This document shows positions 20,201-30,719 of a stretch of 64,000 nucleotides of DNA, piece by piece. The position numbers were made by a program, and so were the translations under genes. How positions within the stretch are numbered: position 1 is the stretch's first letter; every line of letters starts with the position of its first letter. The notes under the pieces were generated by a model that ran no database searches, had not been told where the DNA came from, and saw only the letters and a list, made by a program, of their open reading frames with translations. Origin of the DNA: Alloascoidea africana (Eukaryota; Ascomycota; Alloascoideomycetes; Alloascoideales; Alloascoideaceae); the NCBI GenBank assembly GCA_030581615.1, contig JAKTTT010000004.1, forward strand, positions 1 to 64,000, in the 5' to 3' direction.

Positions 20201-23003
20201 TGCACAAGTATGTCAAGCCAGCCTTTAAAGCAGTTTGACCAGTACCACGTTCATCATTCATTTGATATATTGAAACAATGCATTCAAATACTGCTTGTTC
20301 GAAGGTCGTGTTCATTAGTGCTCTTGACTGAGCATTGCTTACAGGTACAATTTCAAAAGATTTAAAGTCTGTTTTGCGGACGGAGCCAAACTCATCTTCT
20401 ATCTTTACCTCGGCCACCTTCCCATCCATCTTTACTTTAATTCTTACCTTATCCAGTACCTGTTCAAGATGAGATTTAACCATAGAATCTTGAAATTTGA
20501 CCTTGTGTAGGCAAGTAAGACTTTGTAAGTGGCTCAACAGCGAGTCGTCCTCTAGGTTTAAAAACTCAAGATACAGTTTTAACATATTATCTGTTTGGCT
20601 ATCAATTGCTCCAACTAAAGAAAGAATCATCGAGTCTGGTTTGATCAGTGCCTTCAATTCATTTCGCACAAGGAGACAAAGCAGTTCCCAATAATGCAAA
20701 AAAGATATTGCTGGGCAGTTTGATGGGTCGGCTTTAACCGCCAAGATCGCTTTCTCTGCCGTGGATAGCATTTTATTAACAAATTTAGAAACGTCCTCTG
20801 TGTTTGGAGAATTCAACAGCGAACAGACTTTTGTGCTTGGGTAGTATGTTGGCTGTGACTTGCTGGGCAACAAAAGAAGATACGAGTACAATTTATCTCT
20901 CTCTTGAGCAAAAATGTAGGCCTGTTCAAGGCTAGAATACTTTGTAAAAAATATCTCTTGTCCAGCTTGGATCATTTGATTATCGCTGCTGTTGATTAAC
21001 CAGGCCCAAAAGTTGGTAAAGCCAACCAAATTCCCCAAGATATTTTCCTTTTGCTCTTCCAAAGGTTTGGTAAATGCTTCAAATTGTTCCCATTTTGAAA
21101 ATAGCCAACTGAATAGCTTTACACTGATGTTTCGTAATCTGAATAATGACCTTCCACTAACCCTAATCAATGACTTCCAAAATCGAAAAGAGTCGGTGCA
21201 AATTACGGAAGGTCCGTTAACTTCAGTCATTTCGAGAACTGAATTGACTGCTTGTCCTAGTCCATTCATAGAGATCAACGATCTTTGGATTAGATTTGTG
21301 CAGGTAAAGCAACACACTTTGCATAGGTCAGTTATTCTAATACTCTCTAAAGCCAGCTTGAAAATCGGAATCAGCAAAGGTTCTATCTCTGATATCCTAA
21401 TGTTGTTAAAATGAGCCGACAGACACGAAATGGCAACAAATGACCATTCAATGTTCGTTTCGTCCATTTCTATTCCATATTTTAAGGAACTCAGTAGGGC
21501 TATCCCATTGGGAAGCAGTCCTGATAATTGAAGGTCTACTGACAGCAATTGTAAGAAAAGTAAGCGAAACTTGGGATCTGGATCTGTAGTAGCTTTAGAG
21601 TAAAAATCCTCGGCAGAGGTAGAGTTCATAAGGAGATTAAGATAATCTGTCGTTACTATTCTCCGTCGCTTGGATATTCGCTCGGGACATGACGAATTAT
21701 CATCGCTCTTCTCAAAACAGGAGGACTTGAAGTAGATCTGAATGACCTTTTGGAGAACTAAGAGTTTCGCCCAGGTATGCTCTTTATTTGCATTTGGCAA
21801 AAGTTGAAAAAGCGGCAAAGCAAAACAATTGTTTGGGGATTGGTATGGTTCGTAAGTAAAGCAAATGTCTTTCATAGTCAATAATTCTCTATTGTTGGCA
21901 AAAAGTAGATCTGAGATCAAGGTGCTTAGGAGGCCCCAAAGCGACTCTTTACTCTCAGAATCCAAAAAGAGCTTATGCGGTTGGTGGTCCATTTCAAATA
22001 AAGGTACGCCAATCATCAAGAACTTGAGGAAAATTTCTTTTAATAATGTATTCTTTGTAGACCAGTTCCGTGTAATCCAGGTAGTGACATTGTTCACAAT
22101 CTGATAGCTCAGTTCAAGGTTTTCAGCAGAGCTTCTGTAGAGAAGGTGGTACAAGGAAGATAGTAGCGGAATGCTAATATGCGTTTCACCCTGGTGATTC
22201 TTTAAAAAAGGCTTTAGAAGGAGCCAAATCTCCGTTTCATGTTTTCTAAATGGTGCTTTTGGTTTCTTGATTAGTTGTCGTAAAATGTACAGTAACTCTG
22301 TTGTTTCGAACGATATTCTTTCGCCTTTATAAGGCGAGGTGAAGCTTCCACTAAGTGAAGAAATGGACCTTTTACTAGGGGTCGAAAATGAAAAGTTTGA
22401 CTGGGCAGAAGAAACAGAAGACAAAGAGGTAGCCAAAAACTCTCTTTGGGTATCAAAAACGTGTCTTATAAACGTTATCAACCTTCCCCATACTTTCCCA
22501 GTTAGATGATCCAAATGTTCTTGTATTTCTACAATTTGTCGTATAATCTTGATAAATTCAATAGCCAATGGTTCACAAAGTCCATTTGAAGATTCCCCAT
22601 CTGGATTGGTTACAACATTTATCAAGTTCAGGATTATGGTTTCGATGCTCTTGTATCGAAACTTTTTCGAAGAAAGGCCATTCTCGACAAAAAATCTAAT
22701 CAAGGAGGATGCACTGCTCATCCGTTGAGAAACAGCCGAAGTTATTTGTTTCATATACATCCGCTTGTCGGTGTTTATACAATGCAGTAGCGATTCAATG
22801 AGCTTGTTATAGGTCTGCTCTCCCCATGCTTGAAGTAGCCTGGTATGGCTTCTCAAGTCGTTTAAGCTGGCCACTGCGTCATTTCTATCCTTTATCTTTG
22901 ACGAAGTCAATTGCGCTACAGTTACCTCGGTTAATTTTAACCATGAGAACGGAGTTTGGAAAAGCTTACAAGATATCCAACTGAGCTCGGAAGCTGAAGC
23001 CAT
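14219..23003 (-). CDS. TEL1: Tel1/ATM checkpoint kinase
   Basis: Tel1 is the ATM-type PIKK that senses double-strand breaks with MRX and maintains telomeres. Exons 16317-23003 and 14219-16258 splice to 2,908 codons (S. cerevisiae about 2,787). The 58-bp intron has a GTAAGT donor. The N-terminus carries the Tel1-specific TAN motif (LTSSKIKDRNDAVASL), followed by about 2,000 residues of HEAT-like helices and a FAT region. The kinase domain has the ATP-binding lysine near 2595, catalytic loop DRHCNN (Asp2742, Asn2747) and the DLG metal motif at 2761-2763. The FATC tail ends IFWGWCPFY. The start at 23003 places the TAN motif close to the N-terminus, as in relatives. An in-frame ATG at 23069 would add 22 residues. 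RPL23 ends 196 bp upstream on the same strand. Confidence 0.96.
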
Positions 23004-23199
23004 GCTGTGGTGTTGGTGGCATGTACCGTGGGGAACGGGAGTAGGTGGTATAAACAAAACCCTCTGCACCTTTCAACATGGCATCTACACCCAGCTTGGA
23101 GATTACCTCTAAAATACACTAGATTGATTGATGTATCATTAATGTAATCATTAACTCCAATTATGTTCATATATTATACGCAGCAATATTATGTCCTAC

Positions 23200-23965
23200 T
23201 TAGACCACAACACCAGAGTTGGAGGCGATTCTTGGCCACAAGTCTGCACATTCTTTACCAACCGGGCCAGTAATGGCTGAACCCTTCATTTCTCCCTTGG
23301 GGTTAACAATTACGCCAGCGTTATCTTCAAAGTACAGATAGACACCGTCCCTTCTTCTCCATGGCTTTGACTGTCGTACAACGATAGCTGGCATGACCTT
23401 CTTCCTCAGTTCGGGCTTTCCCTTTCTGACAGTAGCCTATTGTGATTTAATTTTTCAGTCAGTTCGAAAATTCATAAACGTGATGATAATGATGATGCTT
23501 ACAATAACCATATCGCCAACACCAGCAGCTGGAAGACGGTTCAGTCTTGCGCCAAATCCCTTGACAGCAATGATGTTCAAGTTTCTGGCACCAGAGTTAT
23601 CAGCACAGTTGATGACGGCGCCGACCGGTAAACCGAGCTAATTGAAACCTTTGTTAGGTAAATGTTGATAAAGGTATCGATGCATTTCAAACTTTTTTAT
23701 CATAAAACTCAAACATTCGGGGATTTGAATTTATCGGAAACTCGATATAAAAAAAATATTTCGATACCGTTATGAATGTTGAGGATTACATTTGGGTATT
23801 TTCTTGTCTCAAAGCACAACTTCTCGATGATAAATCTACAGTTTTCTAAAACTTACCGACATCCTGAACTTCGTACCAGTAGATCCTATCAAAATATCAT
23901 GTTAATAGTGTGATCTTATTAATGAAAAAATTCATTCAAACGTTTGACCTACCCGAAGAAGACAT
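23200..23965 (-). CDS. RPL23: Large-subunit ribosomal protein uL14 (Rpl23)
   Basis: uL14 is a core 60S protein at the subunit interface. Four exons on the minus strand, 23953-23965, 23857-23885, 23503-23637 and 23200-23436, splice to 137 codons, identical in length to yeast Rpl23. The spliced start reads [20 protein letters not shown], and the C-terminus is the invariant [22 protein letters not shown]. Donors are GTAGGT, GTAAGT and GTAAGC. Branch sites such as TATTAAC and CCTAAC can be seen. The first exon is only 13 nt. The second intron is 219 bp; I looked for C/D-box snoRNA signals in it and found none. A TTACCCG site lies 86 bp upstream. Confidence 0.97.
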
Positions 23966-25582
23966 TGTTGGTGTATAATTATCTAGATCTGTTCACGGTC
24001 AAGACCATGTTTGATGAGTGGTTGACGATTCCGAGCCGGTGTGCTCACATTTACCCGCATACTCCTGCTTTTGTGTAAATTTCCATTTTGGGAAAGTCTG
24101 ACACGAAACCATCATAGGTCTAGCCCTACTTTCAAACTACCTTAAATTTTTTTCCCTTAATCTGGTAATAATGATTAACTTGTAAAGATTCGGCTACCAT
24201 TCTACAGTTTGCTTTAAAAGTGCCAAAACTTATCAATAATTCACGAGTAGGGACACTATTGGTTAATTTTCTGGTGTAGGTCTATAAATGTTCCAATGTT
24301 TCTGTGAAATGACTATTTTCAAAGATTCAGTGATGTCTGGCCGGCATACCGCATTGTACTAGGAGAAACCTTGTAAAGGCTGTTAGGTTATAAATGCCGG
24401 AAAAACTGTTTTAATGTGGATAGATGTGGGGTTTTGATCCAGTATAGGTGACGCTATGAGGGAAAGGTTTTTTAAGCTCATTGCCATACATCGGCCAAAC
24501 GTTGCGAAACAGCGGTCGGGGACCATGACTTTCGGGGCATTCCCGATATGAATATACCATTGGATTACCCCATCCGCTTCACCAACGTGTTTGGATTTTT
24601 GAGTTTTCGTTTGTAACCCCTCTCTCGATGGGAAAAATAGTGTTTACAGCTGGTTAACTAGGTCCTTCTATCCAGATATCTCTTCATGTGGTGTTACGTT
24701 GATGACATCTTCTTTTTTTTTTTTTCATTTTACGCAGTGATAATTGCAAAACTATAAGCAAGTCAATTAGGTATATTTCAAGCCTTTTAATGATCAATTT
24801 GATTAGTCTCCTGTAGGAGTAAGTAAGCTTTGCAAGCAGTCTCAAACCATGCAAGAGAAGCGGAGATGTATGGATAGCAGCAGACCTTCAACCAGCCACA
24901 CAGTAAATATTTCGCTTAATTGAAAGCAGACAGTGTGCAATAAGATAAAGCAGAGCATGTGTCAATGGTGTGCTACAATAGGCGTAGATTTTGCCAGTTG
25001 CACATCTCCAATTTGGTAATGCCCACCGGTAAGTCATACGAGGGGCGATGATGCCTATCCACCAACGCAGTTGTTTAGATCTAAAAAGCACGCTAAGCCA
25101 AATTGTATCTATGTTCGCAATCATGTTCAAGATAAACAAACTTCATCCTACTAGAAAATTTCGACATATTCTTCTCTACTACGTTCATGTTTCTGCAATG
25201 GGACCTATATGTTGTATTGTAAATAATAGAGGCTATACTAAAAAATTTTCTGAAGTAGGTATGAGTGAAGTAGCAAGAAAAAAAAAACCTAAAAGCTCCA
25301 TCTGGGAGCTAGGAGAAGACCAAGTAATCTAAACTTTGCATTTTCAGACGAGACTTCCGCATTGACCATTTAAAAGAATAAAACCAATAAATACAAAAAA
25401 AATTCCTTTCCTTGATTCTATCATGCATTGAACGTGACTAACACAGAACGATTAAACAAAAAAAAAAAAAAAAAAGTGTAATAAATAAGAGAGAGGGGAC
25501 GAACAAAGCCAAAACATTAGAGGAAAAATGGGGCCATACCCATGAACATTATTAGAAAGTGTGAACAGATTTATGGGTACCA
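23966..25582. other. Intergenic: RPL23 promoter to the 166-codon gene
   Basis: About 1.6 kb without a supported gene. The RPL23 promoter has TTACCCG at 24051-24057. Two overlapping open frames of 83-94 codons on opposite strands near 24.9-25.3 kb show no family signal. An A-run of about 18 lies near 25459. I see nothing else. Confidence 0.5.
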
Positions 25583-26083
25583 TCATGAGAGAAAGGAAGT
25601 TTCATTGAAGTCATCGATTAACCGCTCCATTTCTGCACGTTTAGCAGCCTCGACGAGAATGCTGAAACCCATGGATCCATTTACCGGTAGTTGATTGGCA
25701 TCATTTGATATAGGTGTAGCGCTGGTATTCACATGATTGTGATCATATTCAAAACTCACGCCTGAGTTTTCACTGGCGTTCTGAGGTTTCCAAAGCTGTT
25801 CATCTGTTTGGCTCTGGGATCCACTTACGTCCGAAAACCGTAGGAAGCCATGATGGGTATTTTGGTCAAACGAGTTTGTCAGTTCAGGAGTGTTCCCCCT
25901 ATCGTCATGAAGAAAGCAATTTTTATCCAAAAACTGGAAACCAAACTGCGCTTGCTGCATCTCTTGGGCCATCTCTTGGTCTTCTGGAGTGGTGACGCCC
26001 GGAACCAGACACGGGGGCATGTCGAAGCCCAGGATGTTGTCAAAGTGAGCAAAAGAGATCTGGCCGGAGGGTGCTGAGTCCAT
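25583..26083 (-). CDS. Unrecognised 166-residue acidic protein
   Basis: A 166-codon frame without intron, starting MDSAPSGQISFAHFDNILGFDMPPCLVPG. It is rich in D, E, N, Q and S and has no hydrophobic segment. The C-terminus ends in a likely amphipathic helix, GFSILVEAAKRAEMERLIDDF. The composition suggests a soluble regulator, possibly a transcription activation or adaptor protein, but I do not recognise the family. An earlier in-frame ATG (26101) would add six residues; 26083 was chosen for its AAAATGG context. Its upstream region is an unusually GC-rich 200-bp patch shared with the GPA1 3' end. Confidence 0.65.
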   Translation of the reverse strand: MDSAPSGQISFAHFDNILGFDMPPCLVPGVTTPEDQEMAQEMQQAQFGFQFLDKNCFLHDDRGNTPELTNSFDQNTHHGFLRFSDVSGSQSQTDEQLWKPQNASENSGVSFEYDHNHVNTSATPISNDANQLPVNGSMGFSILVEAAKRAEMERLIDDFNETSFLS

Positions 26084-26386
26084 TTTGGCAATCAGGAGCA
26101 AAAGAAATACACACTGGGGAGAGAAGAGAAGGTGCGTTTAATCCGGGGAAGTTCGCACTTAAATACAAATACACGGTCCCCACGGAAAACAGCCCGCGCC
26201 CGACCCGCGGCACCCGCCCGGGCGGTGCCCCGGCGGTGCCCCGGCGGAAAGTGTGGGGTTGGCGGGCGGGGACCGGGTCACCGCGCGCAGGCGGGTGGAC
26301 GGGTGCCCGCGTCCTTCCTATTCGGTCTACCGGCATGCGCCGCTGGCGGAAACTTACGGTACGCGCTGTGATTGGCTAGATCTAGG
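26084..26386. other. GC-rich spacer between GPA1 and the 166-codon gene
   Basis: About 26190-26330 is very GC-rich compared with its surroundings. It includes a tandem CGGTGCCCCGG repeat near 26220-26245 and a GCCCGGGC palindrome near 26217. It lies just upstream of the small gene, so it may be part of its promoter. Confidence 0.55.
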
Positions 26387-27709
26387 CTACATTAATCCGC
26401 TGGACTTGAGATTCTGCTCCGTGATCATGTCGGTGACGGCCTTGAGCACGAACTTCATGGCCTTTTGGTCCGTGGCCTGGGTCCGGTGGATGTAGATGTT
26501 CTTGTTCGTGCGGTTCAGCGACACAAACGTCTTCTCGAAGAACCGCACGGACGACTCCAGGTCCCCCGTCTTGCCGTCAAACTTGGGGAAGTACTTGCGG
26601 ATGGGCGACCGCTTCAGCTTCTCCTCCAACAGATCCATCTTGTTGAGAAACAGAATGAACGGAGTGTCAAAGAAAATCGCAGAGTTGCAAATAGAGGCAA
26701 ACAGCATCATGGCTTCTTGCATCCTATTGACTTTGGAGTCTTCAAACAGCTGTTGGTCGTACTCGCTGACGGCAACCACGAAGATGATGGTGGTGATGTC
26801 CTCAAAGCAGTGCAACCACTTCTTTCTCTCACTTCTCTGACCGCCCACATCGATCAGCCTCACGATTGTATTGTTGATATCAAAAGCTGTTTCTGTTATC
26901 CCTGTGGTTTTCACGCGCCCTTTCAAAATGTCTTCATCCGATGCGACATACCCTGGTTGTGCGAGCTTTTCTATATTGTCAAAGTAATAGGAGGCACTCC
27001 CTTCCAACTGGAACTCATTTGCCCTTGCAAAACATTTTTTGATGCCACTGTCCCGTTGCCACAGGATACTTATCGCCTCTGCCATATCCGCTCTTGTAAA
27101 CGCATTTCTCTGCCGTTGTGAGTTTGTAGACACACCGCCCAACCCAAAAGTGGTTGTTAATTGTTGGTCATCCTGTTGTTTCTCCTCATAATACTCTTCC
27201 ATCTCTTCATCATCGTTTACCACCTCATCCCAAATCGCATCCGCCCGCCCAGTGCTGCGTAAACGTCTCTCTTGTTCCCCCTTTGTTGTGTACTTTAGCA
27301 AGTAATCATGAAACCACTCTTTGCCGCCTGCTGCATCCGCATCGATCAACTTTAACGGATCTGTGTGGCATACTATATGGCTATACCACCTAAGCTCATC
27401 ATCAAAGTCGCTTTCTAAAGGAATTCGAAGTTTGCGGGCTTCCACAATAAGCTTCCTCATACTTTGGATTGCGTCCGCCCAAATCACTTGAACATACTGG
27501 TGTCTCTCCTGTGCAGTAAAACCATCATCATGAATCAATCTCATTTGCTTCAAAACTGTAGATTTCCCACTTTCTCCTGCTCCTAGCAATAGTATTTTAA
27601 CCTGACGTCTTGGTTGGCTTTGCAATAGGCCCCTTTCGATAGCATCGTTTAACCGTTTCCGCTGTTCGTACTCGTCATTCTCGTATTCTGTACTCATGCA
27701 GCAACCCAT
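26387..27709 (-). CDS. GPA1: Heterotrimeric G-protein alpha subunit Gpa1
   Basis: Gpa1 couples pheromone receptors to the Gbetagamma-MAPK pathway at the plasma membrane. The 440-codon intronless frame starts MGCCMSTEYE, where Gly2 is a myristoylation site and Cys3 (perhaps Cys4) a palmitoylation site. The P-loop is GAGESGKST (43-51). Switch regions include RVKTTGITET and DVGGQRSERKKW; NKMDL and TCAT-type TQATD complete the G-box set. A 70-residue insertion in the helical domain, starting near AGGKEWFHDYLLKY, aligns with the Gpa1-specific insertion of S. cerevisiae, which separates it from Gpa2. The C-terminus ends NLKSSGLM where S. cerevisiae has NLKKIGII; this tail contacts the receptor. The start at 27709 was chosen over an upstream ATG because it gives the lipidation motif. 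Confidence 0.95.
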   Translation of the reverse strand: MGCCMSTEYENDEYEQRKRLNDAIERGLLQSQPRRQVKILLLGAGESGKSTVLKQMRLIHDDGFTAQERHQYVQVIWADAIQSMRKLIVEARKLRIPLESDFDDELRWYSHIVCHTDPLKLIDADAAGGKEWFHDYLLKYTTKGEQERRLRSTGRADAIWDEVVNDDEEMEEYYEEKQQDDQQLTTTFGLGGVSTNSQRQRNAFTRADMAEAISILWQRDSGIKKCFARANEFQLEGSASYYFDNIEKLAQPGYVASDEDILKGRVKTTGITETAFDINNTIVRLIDVGGQRSERKKWLHCFEDITTIIFVVAVSEYDQQLFEDSKVNRMQEAMMLFASICNSAIFFDTPFILFLNKMDLLEEKLKRSPIRKYFPKFDGKTGDLESSVRFFEKTFVSLNRTNKNIYIHRTQATDQKAMKFVLKAVTDMITEQNLKSSGLM

Positions 27710-28496
27710 TTTGAACTTGTTCAATGAGCCAAAATAATTAAAAAACAAAGGAATCAAATTTAGAATCTTTGAAAAAGAAGGAGGTAAAAAAGCAATAGGA
27801 AAAATAAATTGCAGATGTTATTCTTGAACTGGGTTCTGCTCTTTTGGGTTATCAATTGGTGTACGAGTTAGGCAACCCACATAACAACTCAAAGTCCCAT
27901 TTGGGACATTTATGGGCAAACCCCTCAAAGCACGCACACCTACTACTATGTATTAATCCCTTGTGAGAGTATGTTCTATGGTTGAGTTATAGGTCAAGCA
28001 ATTGTTGATTGGAGTTGAAGTGTAGTCTTGAGTGAAGGTGTATGTAGTAAATCCGTTGTCTTCCTCGGGGAGCTCTTTTTATGATAGCTTTAAACAAAAA
28101 ATGTCCACAAAGTTTCAGGTTATTTACAATATTTCTATTATTGTTTGATCCGATCATGAAAAGAGTTCAACATTTTTTGAGAAACTGATGATTTATCATC
28201 ACATGTCAAGTCACAATTGGCAAGAAGGAAACTTGAAACTTTTTCAAGCACAGACCCGCTGTTGTTTGTTACAAAACAAAACAGTAACAATTCATTCAGA
28301 ATTAATCAAGTTCTATGCTTTTATAACCATCAAGCTTTTGTATCCCTAAGTTCATGCACTTTTTCGCATATTTTCAATTGAATCAATGCTCCGGATGGGA
28401 TGTATGATATATCCGGGTAACATCCGATGATGAGATTTGCCAGTTTACCGCAATCTCCAGAATCCGAAAGCATCAATTGTAAGATTCCAAAAAAAA
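27710..28496. other. Divergent intergenic: GPA1 and short-chain dehydrogenase
   Basis: Shared promoter region. CCGGGTAA (Reb1 type) is at 28413-28420, 76 bp before the dehydrogenase start. No gene. Confidence 0.55.
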
Positions 28497-29531
28497 ATGT
28501 CAGGCAAAGTTGTGATTTTAACCGGTGCTTCCAGAGGTATATAACTATGAGCTATGAGCCATGTGTCATACAAACCAATCATACTTAATCTGTTCTTGCT
28601 ATAGGAATTGGAATCAAAATAGTTGAGCGACTTTTGGAATCTAGTATTGATCCACACCAGGTGATTGGCATTGCAAGATCCGAAGAAAAATTGAAGGTCC
28701 TCAAGTCTAAGAGTCCGATTTATGAAAAGAATTTCAAGTAAGGAAAACAACGGTTTTTGAGGGGGTGATTACTAAAGGCTCTTTCTAATCCTTGCTTGTG
28801 TAGCTACATTGTTGGAGACGTTGCAGATGAAAAGGTTTCGGAAGCAGCAATTGCAAAGGCAATTGATCTCTACGGTAGAATTGATTCTGTTATAATCAAT
28901 GCAGGTACTCTGGATCCCGTTTACAAAGTGGCTGAAGCGGATATTTCACAATGGCGAAAGGCATTTGACGTGAACTTCTTTTCTGCGGTTTCTCTCGTAT
29001 GCCCCAGATTCATTTTCAACTTTCTCTCGTCTTTAGAATCTGACCAATGGTTTTATAGACTTCCAAAGCTATTCCTTATCTAAGAGAATCAAAGGGAAGA
29101 GTTGTGTTTGTATCATCGGGCGCCTCCACAAAATGTTATGAAGGTTGGGGAGCCTATGGCTCAACAAAAGCCGCTTTAAACCATCTTGCTATTTCAATTG
29201 CAGGTGAAGAACCAGACATTTTCACAATCAGTGTTGCACCTGGAGTAGTTGATACCTCGATGCAAGACGATATAAGAGCAAACCGTAAGTCATATTCCCA
29301 CGAAACAGTTTTGTTGGTTTTATTGACTAATCTTTTGGGGATGGGTCAGACGCCAAAGGAATGGGTAAAAGTCATGCTAGATTTATTGGATTGAAAGAAA
29401 ATAACGAATTATTGGATCCTGTTATTCCAGCTACAGTGTTGGCAAATTTGGCAATTAGGGGTGAAGGATCGAATTTGAATGGCAAGTACGTTCGTTATAA
29501 CGATGCACTTTTGGAATCTTATGCTGTATAG
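28497..29531 (+). CDS. Short-chain dehydrogenase/reductase (Irc24-like)
   Basis: This is an NAD(P)H-dependent oxidoreductase of the classical SDR family; the substrate is unknown. Five exons, 28497-28536, 28605-28737, 28804-28996, 29059-29284 and 29350-29531, splice to 257 codons. The first exon join creates the cofactor motif TGASRGIG. NAG (after IIN) and the active-site set Ser-Tyr-Lys (SSGAS, then YGSTK) are intact. The C-terminal part, RFIGLKENNELLDPVIPATVLANLAIRG, resembles the yeast YIR035C/IRC24 group (benzil reductase-like). Introns have donors GTATAT, GTAAGG, GTATGC and GTAAGT. The branch sites are CTGAC or CTAAT. Without splicing the frames end early, so the intron model is well supported. 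Confidence 0.9.
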
Positions 29532-30719
29532 AATGAATAGAATCGGGTTGTGTTGTGTATTTTTGGAGAGTTTTCAAAATAAAAAAAATTCTTCCAATTT
29601 TTACACAAGTGCTGGGTCATATGCTTTTCGACAGTATGCAATCACAATTTTGTAACCTCAGAAGCTATGAATATTTGAAAATAGGAACTGCTATAGCTAT
29701 TGTATGCCGATTAACATGTAACTGAGGACTGTGAACAATCTTGTATTCCAATGAATTATTCTCAGAGTTGTGTAACTTTAATCGTTAAATTGGCAAAATG
29801 CAGCTTAATCAATGTTCAACAATCACACATTTCTATTTACTTCTCAAAATTTGTCAACACGTTTGCTTCTCCACATTTCCATCTCCAAAAAACAACAACT
29901 GTTTTTTGAGTTACAAAATTATCTACAGTAGTCAACTCAAACATAGCAAACATAAAAATGTAGATGATTTTTTGTAAGGTAATCATTCTCACAACTAAAA
30001 AGTTTAAAATTACCTTTTCCCCCCATCCCGCAAAAATCAACCAATTTACTCCACATTCCTTTGTTTTAATGATTTCGGATAAAAAAAGAGCAAACTTTGA
30101 GTGATCCGGAAACAATCAACGTAATCTAGCTTTAACCAACAGGACCACGTTAGTTTAGGGTATTCCAAGTTCTAGATAGAAGGATGCTTATTTCCGTACT
30201 CTGACAACATAGCATACAAGTAGGAGGATTATTTCATAATGTGTGTTATTTCTACCTCACAGATCATGTATGCTTTTCCCTTTTATCTTGGTTTTGGTTG
30301 TGGTTTTGGTTTTGGAGGGAAATGGCCTACCCCGTGGACAATGGCAGCATTTTACAGAAAAAGCAAAAGAACAAAAGGAAATATACAAATCAAGTCAAAT
30401 TAACTCCGTTGCTTTTTACGATAACTATATGTAGAATGTGTGTTGACAAAGGCCGATTAAACAAAAAACATTTCAAACAAGAAAAATTAAAAAAACTAAA
30501 AAAAACACCAGACAAATGTAGGTGCGATGTGATGTGATGTTCTGTGCTGTTGTTGTTCACCATAAATTTCATGGCGCCTATCCAATACTAATGTGTATGA
30601 CGTATGATGAGGGCAAAAAAAAGCCAAAATGAAGAAGATCCCAGGTAGATAAAAAAGAAAATAAATAAATAAATTATTGAAACAAAAGGGTAGAAAAAAG
30701 AAATTCATATTACAGCATT
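29532..30719. other. Intergenic: convergent 3' ends
   Basis: AT-rich spacer between the dehydrogenase and the following minus-strand gene. It holds several A/T runs and a short GTTTTGGTT repeat near 30290. No gene supported. Confidence 0.5.

Noticed and set aside
23638-23856. Possible snoRNA in RPL23 intron 2
   Set aside because: No RTGATGA C box paired with a CTGA D box on the transcribed strand.
24888-25332. Two overlapping opposite-strand frames of 83 and 94 codons
   Set aside because: No family signal, no intron logic and weak start contexts.
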